NCBI GenBank assembly: GCA_002633025.1
Contig: NMRB01001225.1
Location: 104,664-168,663 of the forward strand
Source of the DNA: Notospermus geniculatus
Lineage: Eukaryota; Nemertea; Pilidiophora; Heteronemertea; Lineidae
Direction: 5' to 3'
DNA: 64,000 bases
A program made the translations under genes and the position numbers. The notes beneath the pieces are model-generated. The model did no database searches, had not been told where the DNA came from, and saw only the letters and a program-made list of their open reading frames with translations. This document shows positions 10,662-22,988 of this stretch, piece after piece; the first letter of the stretch is position 1, and each line of letters opens with the position of its first letter.

Positions 10662-12374
10662 TTAGACCTTTCTCTGCATTGTTATTCGCGCAATTGCAGC
10701 CTCTCTAGTCTTCTTCCGGTCTAATTTATTGGTACTTCCGGCGGGGAACTCTTCAAACAACAAAATATGGTCAGGCATGAGACCCTCTCCTATATCCCCA
10801 ACAAGGAACGTCTCCTCGCAGAATTTCCGGATGTCCTTAACTCCGAGGTTAACCTTGGGTTTAGGAACCACACAGAGGCAGATTTCTTCAAACATTATCT
10901 CATGTGGCACGCCAACAGCTACAGCGTTAGCCACAAGGGGGTGCCGTAATATCTCCCTTTCAATGCTTCGCGGGTAGATCTTGATTGTCGCCCTGGAGAT
11001 GACGTCTTGTTGTCGCCCAAGAACGGTGACATATCCATCCTCGTTCATCGTGCCAATGTCACTTGTCCTGTACCACCCAAGTTGATCTTTCTGTTGCTTG
11101 GTTCGTTCCTCGTCCCCCCAGTATCCGAGGAAGATGTACTGATGCCTGAAGCATATCTCCCCCGGGATATTGACGGATACGATCAAGCCCTCCTCGTCAA
11201 CGATCTTTAACTCGCCATATTTGGCGCGGCCCGTGTATGTAAGCTTGTTATCCAATGAATCAGACAATTCTCCTCCGAGTACGGCACCTGCTTCTGTTGA
11301 ACCGTAAGCTAAGATTGTTCTTGGAATGCGCTTCACGACCTCTTCCATTAACGACCTCTGAACAAGTTCTCCCCCTGTGTAACAGAATTTGATTCGATTT
11401 GCATCCAGTTTTCCATTATCAACTGCATTAATGATGTCACGTAAAATGTACGGAAAACTTAACAAAACCGTGCAGTTTTCCTCCTCTGCTACCTGAAAAA
11501 AATACTCCCTTCCAGACTGCTGCGTCACATCTGCCACGACATAAACCATACAAAGTCCAATGGAGAATACAGGGCCCAAATTCCCTCCGGCATACGCCAT
11601 CGGCCGATCGAGGAGGTAACGGTCCGAATCATCGACGCCTGCTCTGAGGAAAATTGACTGCATATATTTCGGTCCAAAAGAATGTCTCTCCATTACCAGC
11701 TTAGGAAAGCCCGTGGTACCAGACGTAGCGTAACATCCCTGGATGTCATCCAACGATATCGTAGCCTGGAGTTTGCGAACCAAATCCACGTCGCCATCTT
11801 GGATCTCACGAAACAGTTCACTCCACGAGATCGTTCCTGGGTACGACGAAGACGATGTCATGTAGACTGTCTCGAGATCAGGAAGATCCCCTACATGTAC
11901 TTGCAGCTTTTTAGAAGAATCGTGGCTGGCAAGGCTCGGGATGATAGTGCGCAGAATATCGTAGTTTTTATCATCAGCACCTGGATGAGCAATCAACCAG
12001 CGACAGTTGCTCTTCCTCAGCATGTATTTGATGTCTTCCCCGGTCTTGACACTCACGTGGAAGCGCATCAATAAAGCACCTGTCCTCGCCAAAGCACACT
12101 CACAGATGGCGTATTCCAAGGATGTGGGGCAGAGTAAACCAACACAGTCCCCTTTCCTCAGGCCTCTCTTGATCATTCCTGCAGCCAGTTGTTCCGTCTT
12201 AGTCTTCAGTTCTCCAAAAGTAATTGCTTGTCGTTGTTTTCCAATCTCCCGGATGACGAATGCTTCTTTCTCGGGATGCTCGGTCCCTCGGATATCAAGG
12301 AGCTCGGCGGCTGTGTGCATGACGGGGAATCTCTCCCCTGCATTGTAGTAGCTTCTCGTCAGCTTGCAAGCCAT
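10662..12374 (-). CDS. Acyl-CoA synthetase paralogue (ANL superfamily, ACSF2-like), intronless
   Basis: 570 residues, closely similar to the product of 6464-8173 over its whole length. All core motifs are present: TSGTTGFPK, YGSTEAG, GYWGDEE, GWYRTSD, GRQQDVISRA and TNKLDRKK with the catalytic lysine. Differences include small indels (RFHVSVK against RLQVSGVM; KKLQVHVGD against KKLEADD) and the residue after the A8 hinge (A instead of K). The start ATG is at 12374; the frame upstream to 12464 has no ATG. The gene lies tail to tail with its paralogue. Divergence is spread along the gene without stops, so both look functional. The substrate cannot be inferred. Confidence 0.9.
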   Translation of the reverse strand: MACKLTRSYYNAGERFPVMHTAAELLDIRGTEHPEKEAFVIREIGKQRQAITFGELKTKTEQLAAGMIKRGLRKGDCVGLLCPTSLEYAICECALARTGALLMRFHVSVKTGEDIKYMLRKSNCRWLIAHPGADDKNYDILRTIIPSLASHDSSKKLQVHVGDLPDLETVYMTSSSSYPGTISWSELFREIQDGDVDLVRKLQATISLDDIQGCYATSGTTGFPKLVMERHSFGPKYMQSIFLRAGVDDSDRYLLDRPMAYAGGNLGPVFSIGLCMVYVVADVTQQSGREYFFQVAEEENCTVLLSFPYILRDIINAVDNGKLDANRIKFCYTGGELVQRSLMEEVVKRIPRTILAYGSTEAGAVLGGELSDSLDNKLTYTGRAKYGELKIVDEEGLIVSVNIPGEICFRHQYIFLGYWGDEERTKQQKDQLGWYRTSDIGTMNEDGYVTVLGRQQDVISRATIKIYPRSIEREILRHPLVANAVAVGVPHEIMFEEICLCVVPKPKVNLGVKDIRKFCEETFLVGDIGEGLMPDHILLFEEFPAGSTNKLDRKKTREAAIARITMQRKV

Positions 12375-13024
12375 TTCCAATGATGTCGAAATGTCGAAAG
12401 TGCCCGGAATGATTTGCGCTACTGTGTCGTGTTCACACTGGCGTTCCGTTGCGGGATGAAGCAAATTATGTCAGAATCTGCAGTTAATGTGTACCTCGAA
12501 CTTCGATGCACAACCTCCAGCAATCAACTGTCATAAATTAAACTACAACCAGGTCAGTACGAACAGTTCGATTAAATGTCATTCCAAATGTATAGACCTA
12601 TGGTTATTTATCCGATCTACATGTAGTTATAAACATAGCAATGAATAAGATAACAGACTGAGATAAGGAATTTAAAATTAAGAACAAGATTTTGATATTC
12701 TTCAGCGAACCCCTAGCTCAAGGTAAATAATGAACGACGGGGATATCACGGCACACGAACATTGAACAGACCATATTAATTACCTCGACATCATTTGTTT
12801 TAAATTTGAGGCCTAGAAACCTGCATCGATGTTATTTCGGCGGTCAATCATCTTGATATATTAATTGCTCTCCGACTTTTGTGACACTGGGAAACAGACT
12901 CACTGTTTCTCTGTGTGTCGGCCATTGTCAAGTCGCCGCTTATTCCGTCAATCTATTGTATTGTATTGTAACACTGGCTCACAGGCCTCACTGAAAAACG
13001 TGCACACCGGTAGGCTTGTGTCCA
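12375..13024. other. Intergenic, no gene seen
   Basis: The shared upstream flank of the minus-strand synthetase and the large plus-strand gene. It is AT-rich, without recognisable exon or repeat. Confidence 0.5.
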
Positions 13025-13233
13025 GTTTAGTTCACCAATTTTTTCAGAGGTGGCGACACTGCAATAACCGCGTGACGTCACCAACACAGCAAACGCACGT
13101 GGCCGGGGCGCTTGAAACAACATGAACGATGACAGGTTCGCGTGTCAAGATTTACTCATAAAAGATACATTTTTCTCTCGATTTCACTCCAATTTTTCGT
13201 GTTATGGATGCGTATTGATTACTCAAGCTTGCT
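13025..13233 (+). promoter_or_regulatory. Putative promoter of the large gene (CRE + E-box)
   Basis: Directly upstream of exon 1. It contains a full palindromic CRE TGACGTCA (13073-13080) and an E-box CACGTG (13096-13101) in a locally GC-rich stretch. The part to 13191 is duplicated at 9003-9170. A promoter role is inferred from position and sites only. Confidence 0.45.
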
Positions 13234-13428
13234 ATGGCAGGTGTGCCGACTGTGTGTGAGGTCAATTATGACTTTGATGAGTATGGATACGAGGAGGTGA
13301 TTCCTCTTCATGATGAGACGCTGTCCCTGACTCCCAGACCATCTGACACAGGCGGTGTGTACAGAATATACGACAGGGACTGTGAGATATCCTTATCATA
13401 TCTTTCTGCGGAAAAGCACGCTGCTTTG
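13234..13428 (+). CDS. Large gene, exon 1 (start codon)
   Basis: 65 codons from ATG at 13234, acidic (NYDFDEYGYEE), ending EKHAAL at a TTG|GTTAGT donor, phase 0. This is the first ATG after the CRE/E-box segment. The following intron begins with an extremely AGGCCT-rich stretch. Confidence 0.75.
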
Positions 13429-13449
13429 GTTAGTATTGCAGGTTGAGGG

Positions 13450-13760
13450 GAGATAGGCCTAGCCTAGATGACGCCTTTCTCTTCTGCTCGACTGAGCTGA
13501 GATTGAGAAGGCCTAGGGCCTAGCCCTAGCCCAGGCCTCCCTAGGCCTGTGCATGCTGTGAGCCTGTGGCATTATTTTGGTGTTGAATGTTAAGTAGGCA
13601 GGTCTACAAAAAGGTACCTAGAGTCATCAACTGTATGTAGCCTAGGCCTGGTGGAATGTCCCTTATCAATACAATAGGTAGGCTAGGCCTAGATTAGGTA
13701 GGCCTAAATGACCCATCACTAGGCCTAATGTAAATTTCAATTAGCCTATAGGCCTAGGCT
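13450..13760. repeat. AGGCCT-dense stretch in intron 1
   Basis: The palindromic word AGGCCT (often TAGGCCTA) occurs many times in about 300 bp, far above the rest of the window, in irregular spacing rather than as a clean tandem array. Confidence 0.8.
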
Positions 13761-15919
13761 AGGCCTCGGCCAGCACATTGAGCTAGAGTCTAGGACAAGG
13801 ACTACAGCCCTTTATGTATAGGCCTACATTGATTGTCCTGGCTGCAGCTAAAATCTTAGGCCCCCTACTCTTAGGTGTCCTTTGTCCTGTAGTTCATCCA
13901 CTGCACTCAGTGACAGACACTCACACTGTCATGAATCATGTCATGTCATCTATTTGTTTGGCCTCAGGCCTTCGAATCGATCGATAGAAACATATTCAAG
14001 AGATAGGTGGATATGGTTTATGGATCCTTTCCATTGATTCAAATGGTGATAATTAGGACTCTCTAAATGGTGTACTGGTGTGGATGATTATCCAGACACT
14101 GCATGTCTCAAGACAAAGTGAAGTGATTCCTGGAACTCGTTTGGTCCCACTCATCATACATGTCATAATCATTGCCATTGTTTTTTGAGCAGATCGGTGA
14201 ATAAGGCCATCCATCGCAATGTTTTGATCAAAAATAAAACATTGATTTTTTAAAATCAGATTTTGCCCTCTTCAGTTCATGCCAGTTGTAATATCTTGTC
14301 GTCAGTATTTCTTTGCTCTCCTGAGTCCTGAGTGAAAAAAAAACTTAACAAAAAACAAAGTATTGAAAAAATACTGTCTTAGAGATTCAGGATCACACCT
14401 ACCTGGAAATATTATTACAAAACTGCACTGAAAAAAATGCTCACTCACATGTGACTGAAAGTAAAAGTTATCTGACCTCGCCTAATTTTTTTTCAAAAAC
14501 TGCCTGTGAAATTATCATATTATGAAATGCAGCTACATGTATGCACAAATTGTATCTGCGGCATGCCAATAAATGTGCAGAACGAATTTTCCCCTAAATA
14601 ACTAAAACAGTACACTTTTGATATAACACAGGCAGAGAAAGATGTCACTCACATTAATCTTGTATTTTGTGATAAAGCCTATAGGCCTACCTCCTTGTAA
14701 CTTACTAACATTATATTCACCTAACAATTAACCTGCCATGGCCCATGCCAGGCACACAATGGAATTTTCTTGTGAAAGTTTGTTTTTGTGGACCATAGAT
14801 AGAATTTCTAGATAGGCCTAGTGTTATACCTGGAATACGATTACCTTTCATGGTATGGCTATCCTGTCTCGTCTTTTATGATGATTTATGGGCCTATTCA
14901 CAATATGAATACATTCACTGACAGTGGTATGCCAGGGGGTCATGGAAATTATGCTAATCCCAAATTATTATTCACAATAGGCCTATCTCACTTTCTTCTC
15001 TAGCCTAATGTATTGTTGATGTTTTCTCACCTCCCTCTCAATTGGCGTTGATTTTTGAAGGAAAATCATATGTTCTATATGACGTTGGTAGGCCCCTATA
15101 CGACAAACTCAATGATCAATCAGCTGTGCTTATCAATTTCATTTTTCTCTGCAATGCTTGACCCTTGTGATTGACCTAGAGAGTGTGATGATAGACTGCC
15201 CACTGTTTATTTTTCCGCTTAGTCTGCTTAGGAACCACAACATTGCCAATCAACTCCAAACCAACTGGGCAGTCAACGAGCAATGTACGGTACATTATTA
15301 TCATGTGGTTTATATTTTCGTCCACAGGTGGTAGCATTGATATTGTTCAATATCCCCGTGGTGGAGAACTTTCCGGAGGGAAAGTGACTGGTCACCCTCC
15401 CTTGTGTCAACAGTTTGCGATGTGTTGCAGGGGAAAAAGATTAAAAACAAGCGCAAAACAGAAAAATGCTACATGTAGCTAATGATGGTGATCGTAAATA
15501 AAAGCAACGACTGGAACTGGAGGAGAACTCTGAAAAATAAATGCATTTTTGGTTAAATTTATTAGATGAGAGCTCCAGAAATAGTGTCATCCATGTGTGT
15601 GAGATCTATGTGAGTGTGTCACTCACTGTGAACGGGGAGGGGGGGGGGGGCTTTCTTTACCTCGAAAAGAGGTTGATCCAATCCTATTCATTCTATGAGT
15701 ACGAATGATGCATTACAATGAGATAAATGTAAGAGAGATGGCCTCATTCAGAACTATTGTAAATTTCTTTCTGTAATATTTGGAAAATGCTGTGTTTCTT
15801 GCAGTGTGTGAAAAATATATTATAATCATGAGTTCATAATTGTTCACTCTTTTTTTCAGGGTTTTCGAACGCTGAAATCATGGAGTGTATTTTGATAATG
15901 ATATATTTGATTTTTTCAG
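13761..15919. other. Intron 1 remainder, no gene seen
   Basis: AT-rich intronic DNA; poly-G tract at about 15641-15650. No exon that fits phase 0 was found here. Confidence 0.5.
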
Positions 15920-16276
15920 CCAAGAAGAGGAGCGTCCACTGCCCAAAGTACCTACACAACTTTTCTTAATGAGCGTTATGACAATTATGCTGGCGGACGC
16001 TACGACTCCATTCATGACACTGAATCCAATGCACTTCTTGACAGAAGTGACATTTACAAATATCATAATGAAGGACACTTTGACTCCCGAACTAAAAGCG
16101 CCTTGGACAACAAATTATTGTCATTCCCATCCTTATCTCCCAAACCAAGAGCCAAAACTGCACTGCCTTATTTCCCGGAGTCGAGTGTTTCTGGATACGG
16201 GTCGATGAGGTCGAGGAGTCGTGGGGAATCTCGTTTAAAATGGGTTGAATCATTGGAAACATGGGTTGAACAAAAG
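15920..16276 (+). CDS. Large gene, exon 2
   Basis: 119 codons, phase 0 to 0. The acceptor is TTTTTTCAG|CC at 15919/15920 (an upstream AG at 15859 gives frames that stop at once); the donor is CAAAAG|GTGAGT. The frame reads ..NERYDNYAGGRYDSIHD.. and ends KWVESLETWVEQK. It is not the frame of the longest ORFs here, but it is the only one open from acceptor to donor. Confidence 0.8.
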
Positions 16277-16799
16277 GTGAGTAATTATTTCAACAGTCTC
16301 TTACAGTGCAATAAGGTATGATGTAATTTGTAAGTATTGAGTACCTTGAGCCGCCATCTTGCATATCTTGATTAGCTTATGAATCCAGTAATATTTGACT
16401 CTCTTCTGTCTTCATGCTTGAAAGTCATTTCTTCTCTTAAGTGTCCCTGAGGCTGGCTAAATTAAGGACCATTTAATATTATTCGATGAATTTTTGCAAC
16501 CATGAATAACATGGCTTTCTGAAGTTATATGTACACCATCTTGATGACCATCAATAATCATATGTTTTTGTTCTACAGGATTGATGCTTTTTGCCAATAA
16601 AACTAGTACAGTTGTACTTGACAATTTGTTAATCATTCTTCTGGTACCTTCACCCAGGTGAGCACATGGTCCATGGACCATTTCATTTCATTGTGTACAA
16701 ATTCGCAATTTTTCATTCTCAACTCACTCAACTTTTGACTTCGCTGTCATTATAAAACACATTATCCAATGTTTATTTTTGTATTTTCCTTCCTTCGAG

Positions 16800-16931
16800 T
16801 TTGACAAACCAGATTTTCCTTTTGAAAGTTCGAATTGGAGGAATATCAGGTTGACACTCAACATGTTACTTGTTGATTATATTGAAGAAGTTGATACTGG
16901 CGCTTTGCTTGGACTCTTGCGAATGCACTGT
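16800..16931 (+). CDS. Large gene, exon 3
   Basis: 44 codons, phase 0 to 0. The acceptor has a long pyrimidine tract ending CTTCGAG|TTTGAC; the donor is CACTGT|GTAAGT. The peptide includes NMLLVDYIEEVDTGALLGLL, probably helical. Confidence 0.75.
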
Positions 16932-17297
16932 GTAAGTAATTCCATGTTTTTAAAGTCTTGTAAACGTTACTTGTTTTGTCTAGGTGTTTGAAAGAAGGTT
17001 GTTTGACAAGTCAAATGTTGTTGGTAAGGTCAGGCCGTATGGGTATACTTCCGAGTTTCGGTATATCGTAGTGAAGTGGTTAAGAAGAATAGAATGTTCA
17101 TTACTTTTCTGCCCCCTTCAGTGGGTTAAAGCAATTCCAGTCCTGTCTGCTGCCTGTCATATTTACATAGCAACCAATAAGGCTCTTCATCATAACCTGG
17201 CACCATAACAAAGAGTCACTTTAATTAAATTGACAATCGTCTACACTTGCGGCCGACGCTAATTTTGAAAATTTTCCAATTAACATCCATCCCACAG

Positions 17298-17491
17298 GTT
17301 GGTGACATTCTTCTAAGTCTTCACATCAAATTGTCTCATCTTTCCTCTGCTGTACACATCGTGTCCAAAGGTGAAGCAAAATGTCCAAGAAGTTCTTTTA
17401 CATGTACTCCCAGAAAAGCATCTCTACCTGTAGCACCAGTTCTAATGGATCTGAGATGAGTCTGTATGGTATGCAACAAGCTGTGAAAGAG
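17298..17491 (+). CDS. Large gene, exon 4 (one-base frame break)
   Basis: Acceptor CCCACAG|GTTGG, donor GAAAGAG|GTAGGC. The 5' part is open in one frame (VGDILLSLHIKLSHLSS..VSKGEA). The 3' part is open in another (..SKKFFYMYSQ..LYGMQQAVKE). The switch falls at GCAAAATGTCC (about 17376-17383). The length of 194 would become 195, as phase 0 to 0 requires, with one more base. A base lost from the AAAA run in the assembly is the simplest reading. Confidence 0.65.
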
Positions 17492-19503
17492 GTAGGCTTA
17501 CCTTTCTTATCCATGTCCATTTTTCGTCTGTGAAGATACTTCAGTTGGGCTTCTCAGCTTTTGTCATTGTAATTTAACTGCACTTTTCGCAGATAACTTT
17601 TCTCCATGTATATGAGTTCTTGCATCTCAGCTCTCCCGATTGGTTCACCTATACCATATGATTTCAGAAACCTAAGTCAGTAGGGCTATTCTTTTTAGCC
17701 TAAAGTTTCTGACTGTTTTGTGGATGCCATGATGCCCCCATGGTTTCTTTGAATTTCCTTTCTTCTCATGACCATCTTCATGGGCGTTCATAGCAGATAT
17801 TTGTGGGAGATACATCATGACTAATCAAAGTTATATCATATACTTGCCAATTTTTCGGAAGGTACAAATAAGTTTGGCGTGGATGTTTTTCCATATCTTT
17901 TCCCCATTTCCATTAATATGCTACTAGTGCAAGAAAATTAACTCTGTGACATGGAAGATCATTCACACTTTATGTTTGGTGACGTGTAGAGCCCTTTTGG
18001 TGGTGATGACATGGGGTCGAATCTGTGTATCAATTTCACGCTTTGACTACCACGTTTTAAACCAGTTATAAACCTCTCCATTAGGTTTAGCTTGTGATTG
18101 ATCAATTTATATAGGAACACTTATAAATTCCAGCTTAATGTCACAGGGAATCCTTAAACTATAGGTGCTAAAAATTGCAGCATCGCCACATATTATCAAT
18201 CTTTTGGTGACTTGATGATATTTCGTGGATAGAAAGTGAAAACTAATTGAGTTCGCGGTGCACAATGGAGTTGGACTTGGTGACGAATTGCATCAAGTCG
18301 TCAGTACAATATGGGCTATTCACTGAGTTGATTAGAATTTTTTATGACATTGAGAATTAGAATCTTATTGCCGTGGCATTAAAGGTAACGTGCATTAAAT
18401 TTGTCACAATTTCTGATCGAATTCAATTATTCTGACATGAATGTTAGATTTATTACAATTTATAACTTTATTTTTAATGAATCTGCATATTCTGATTCTG
18501 TCAACACATACACCTTCAATTGATGACAGGTGGCTGGACTACGAAGTTCTAGTACCTCTGAACTGATGTAGTTTCAATTCAAGTTCCTTTTTGCTGCAGA
18601 AAAACTGAATGTAGGACTTTCGGGAATCTGCTGATATCAGTTCATGAATTTCGACACGATTTTAAGTGTTAGAATTTCTACATGGATTGGATTCATCGAT
18701 GAATCTTGATTAGCGAATTGGTTATTATGTTGTTTCACTTTTATACTGATCTTTGCTTTCGAATTCGGTGTGGACTGTAGATTGCAACCTATGAAAATTT
18801 CCTCTGAGGAAAGAGTGGTGTTTTGTGCTAAAAATGGGCTTCTTGACATGATCATCGTATCTCCACAGTCATGATTAGTTTGTCCCTTTCCTGCAAGAAG
18901 TGGCTGCAAGTATAGTAGATTCAAAATACCGGAGTAGTGGAAGTTACAGTTACTAAACTATTTTCTTGGATCTTTTCTCTCCTATGGGGATTACATGCTT
19001 CTGTTTGTCAAGCACTGAGAACATTGCAATATTAAACAAACTAATGCTTATTTGACATATTGCCTGTCAGCATGGGATTCACATTTCCATATTCCAAGCT
19101 TATCCACCATTTCCGTAGGCAATCCAACTGTCACCAATTCATGTCCGGGGCAAATTGAATTGATTTCATACTACACACCTCTAAGGAAATGTCCAGGGTT
19201 TGTATCTATTTAATGGAAAACAGTAATAAATATTGGATTATATGTGGTTCAGCTGCCCCTGTGAGGAACCTGATATTTGTGCATCTCTTGGACTGGACCT
19301 TTAGGACACTGCATGACCTTAGTTAATAATACAAATGTTTTAGGCACGATGAGTGAAACTGAAGTAATGGAATTTTCATTCTGAATCAATGGACATAAGA
19401 GCCAGTAGCTAGGAAGTCGACAGCCATCTTATTGAACAATGCTATGTGGAAGAAACTGCCGTTAAATGTGCAGGTCTGTCATTTGTGTGTGTTCTCTGTA
19501 CAG

Positions 19504-19978
19504 TGCTTAATGTACAGGACAAAGGAAGGGTACCGTTTCATAATTATCAATGCTCAAAAAAATTCTGATACTCAGAAGAAAATGGAAGTTGAACCCCCTG
19601 TTGAGTCACCATGGCCAGTGATAAGAGTGCCACCATGTTCTCCGGCACCATCTGGTTACCTATATGGAGATTATGAAAGTGACTTCCTGGCTTTGGAAAC
19701 CATTGAGGTACCAGATCCAACTGCTAGACCTACAGAAAGTCAAGGAGTTGAGGTCGAAACTAAACCAAAGAAAAGGGTCATACAAGTGAAGGTTGATTCC
19801 AAGGCGAAGGACACAGATAAAAATAAAAGTGATTTTGAGGTGCCGATACTGTCGAGAGAGGATTACAAATGTTACGAGAGGGTGCAAAGGAGGAATGAAC
19901 GGGAGTATGCAAGGATGTTAGAAATGACTGCTAAGCTAGAAAAAAGTGNTGCAGAAGCAATGATGATTCCCTCATGAG
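19504..19978 (+). CDS. Large gene, exon 5 (contains an N that breaks the frame)
   Basis: Acceptor TTCTCTGTACAG|TGC, donor CTCATGAG|GTAGGC. Reads ..VEPPVESPWPVIRVPPCSPAPSG.. and a charged, helix-prone tail (YERVQRRNEREYARMLEM). At 19949 there is a single N. As written, the frame stops at TGA 19975-19977; one additional base at the N gives a frame ..RSNDDSLM that reaches the donor in phase 2, matching exon 6. Confidence 0.7.
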
Positions 19979-20295
19979 GTAGGCACCGTGTTAATTTTTC
20001 GATTTTCAGAATCTGTGCCTTATTCTGCAGTGCTTGCACGTCAGACACGCTGCCTACTTGAAAAGTCCAATCAAAAATAATGAATAGTTAACATGGTCAG
20101 GAATCGATGTGTTTCAAGCGACAGATTTTGAGAGTCGCTTCGGTGAGGTACTCTTTTTATGTGCTAAACACCAAGCATTGATCTTGAAATCAATGCAGCC
20201 CATGATAGAGAAGGTTTGGAGGTAGTTTTGTACCCAGAATGGGACACACAGTTAAAGTTGGTTCAGCTGAAAATTTTACCCCTAAGCCCAATTAA

Positions 20296-20420
20296 GGGTA
20301 CGGGTATACCGAACGCGATCCGTCGTCCTGTGCGTCAAAGGCTTTGTTATTTTCCACTGCACTGTTTTTGAGACGGTCCCTAACAAAGCAGTTAGGCACA
20401 CAGATCGTGTGGCTGAGATG
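20296..20420. mobile_element. Degenerate family B hairpin element
   Basis: The core GTGCGTCAAAGGCTTTGTTA aligns with the hairpin at 10390-10525 at about four in five positions; inverted CTTTGTTA/TAACAAAG remains. Confidence 0.55.
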
Positions 20421-21024
20421 GACGCTATGATAACTCCTCGCAGATGATGTCAAAAATCAAACAAAATTAAACAAACTCCAATATAACTCAGTTCCACCTG
20501 ACTTCCTGCCGTTGTTTGCGTATCAGTGGCTGGTCTCCGTTCCCGTGGAATGACCTGGTTTCACATCAATGGCCAGCCAGATGCGGTCTGAGGTGAATAT
20601 TTTTTGGTATTTATTTTGCGCGTTCACGCAGATTTGGTTACGACCGCGAACCATGAGTTTATATTTGCTATATCTTAATTGATGTCTTATCAAATCTATT
20701 AAAAATCTCATTCCAGATTTTTTTGCAATGTTGCACAATGGCCTAAGTCAGCACATCCCATTTTTTGCCAGATTTTTTACATCCCTCTTCCTAACTCTAA
20801 TGTCATCAATGAACAAATGAAAAATTATATATTTGCTAGAGCTTAATACCGTATTGCATTTGAGAGTTTAATGGTGTGTGCCATTATTATTGAATTAATA
20901 CAATAAGGATTGCTCAGAATGCTATTATTTCACTTGCATGAATTTGAATTCATAATTAGATCTCCTTGAACAGTTAGAATATACATAAGGGGGAATTTCT
21001 ATTTGTATTTTATTTTTCCATCAG

Positions 21025-21250
21025 GGCTGAAGCCATTATTGGCCCTGGTAAGTAAGGAAGAGGCCATCTCAAGCTACTCATGTTCCTCACTTGGATGGAA
21101 TCTTTTACTTGCCTTTGCAAAGGCACAAGGTACTGTACAAGGCACCACGCTTACTGTCCCATGCGATGGACTTGAGAGCCAGGGACGACTGGCCCACATG
21201 GCCCGGATTCGAACCTGGGGCCTGCTGCTTAAGCGGACGCGATGATCACT
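21025..21250 (-). mobile_element. tRNA-derived SINE (family S1), minus strand
   Basis: On the minus strand a tRNA-like head with B-box GGTTCGAATCC precedes a body that ends near CCAGGGCCAATAATGGCTTC. The same body occurs at 26780-27005 (plus) and 36630-36870 (minus). Confidence 0.8.
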
Positions 21251-21259
21251 ATTTAAGAT

Positions 21260-22580
21260 ATTAAGGCTCACTTTGAACAAAGTACAATATTAGGGCTCGC
21301 CTTGAATAGTAACAATATCAGGGGTCAAAGACTCATCATGAGACCAACATGCCATCTCCTCCACTTGGGAAGAAACTCCACAATAGTTAGATTAATGTTA
21401 CAACAGATCAAACACCAACGTTCCACTGTCAGACAAGAAATAAACGACGTGATTACACGGTAGGAGGTGGCGTTTTCTCGCAGATGAAATTGCATTATGG
21501 GAGGCGAGGTGAATAAAATAAACTCTTGTTATTTCGGCTCAATTGGGTCCGCCTTTTTGTAATGAACGTCGTAGGGGTGGACCGTGCCCTGGGTGGAATG
21601 TTTTTGTTAGAAATTCATTAGGTTCATGTAGGAGAGAGATAATGGAATATCTAACAAGTTTAAAGGGGACGTGTCTACATAGAGGCCTTCAAGGAATATG
21701 GGTCTTGAAGCTGTGCCCAAAAAAAGAGGACAGCGTTCTCACATTGTTCAGTATCGTCCTAATGCTAATGTCAGGTCAATCTTGTGATGACTGATTTTTA
21801 TGCACCCTTTGTGTCAACACCACGACCACGCAGAACAAATCAGTTGCCAACGACATGACTGCAGTTGCTTTTCATCCAATAATCGACATCAGTCACTGAT
21901 CAAAAAGATCACGAATTGCAGGAGTTCTACGCCATCATCGCGACGGGCGTAATCCATTCGCAGTCGACCTGACTCGGGTTACGATTCACTGTGTGTAGAT
22001 ACCGCCTGTCCCGATGCGTGCTCATATTGACTTTGCGACCTGACCATGATTTCTTCACTTGATGCCGACTTTCCTGACGGAAAATCAAATACAAATACAA
22101 ATTAAACCCTCAACCACAGTGATTACTGGGCACCAATGTTTCACTACATCACTCTGACCGCCTCTTCATTCCCATTCCAGTACCCAATCCACCATTCCTG
22201 AGACACCCTGTATACGTCACCTCAGAATCTAACAAACACCCCCAGACTAAAAAGGTTAAATTGAGCTCCTAATGAAAATAAAGAGGGCCGGCCAGACTAA
22301 TCTTAGGCGGGAGCTAAAAAGATACATCACCCTTTTATAAATAGTACAAAATGATCGGCGCGTTTGGGGGTGTGGCGATCAGGGGAAGGAGGAAATGAGA
22401 ATAAGGAACAGCTGTAGAGGAGGGTCAGGAAACGGGCACGTATTAAACAGATGACTAATAGGAGGCGCCAGTGTTTAATGAGACTGTGTCAACTGTGTCT
22501 GTGATCTAAATGAAATGATTTTATCATCCATCATTCAGGACTGAAGGCAGGAAATGGTCCGAGAGAGCCTGGAGGAGTAG
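21260..22580. other. Intronic/intergenic, no gene seen
   Basis: Between the S1 SINE and the minisatellites no exon or clear repeat was recognised on either strand. Confidence 0.5.
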
Positions 22581-22586
22581 ATAGGG

Positions 22587-22766
22587 AATAATGAATAAGA
22601 ATATTTGGAATCTAGAATCTAGAACTGAGAATAAGGATATTTGGAATCTAGAATCTAGAACTGAGAATAAGGATATTTGGAATCTAGAACTGAGAATAAG
22701 GATACATGTATTTGGAATCTAGAATCTAGAACTGAGAATAAGGATATTTGGAATCTAGAATCTCGG
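22587..22766. repeat. 36-bp minisatellite, about 5 copies
   Basis: The unit is near GAATAAGGATATTTGGAATC followed by one or two TAGAATC words and AGAACTGA. Copies differ by loss of one TAGAATC or a small insertion. Confidence 0.9.
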
Positions 22767-22969
22767 ATGAATTAAGTAGTCCCCCATGAATGGGTATTGC
22801 CTGGTACCAGGGTCTCGGATGAATTTAGTAGTTCCCCCACGAACGGGTATTGCCTGGTACCAGGGTCTCGGACGAATTTAGTAGTTCCCCATGAACGGGT
22901 ATTGCCTAGTACCAGGGTCTCGGATGACTTTAGTAGTTCCTCCATGAACGGGTGTTGCCTGGTACCAGG
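22762..22969. repeat. 52-bp minisatellite, 4 copies
   Basis: The unit contains TAGTAGTTCCCCCATGAACG and TTGCCTGGTACCAGGGTCTC. It lies 20 bp beyond the stop of the minus-strand terminal exon at 22989, so it may sit in that transcript's 3' untranslated region. Confidence 0.9.
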
Positions 22970-22988
22970 AAAAAGAAGAGAATCAGAA

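Noticed and set aside
22587-22969. CRISPR-like array
   Set aside because: Units are contiguous minisatellites without unique spacers, in a eukaryotic setting.
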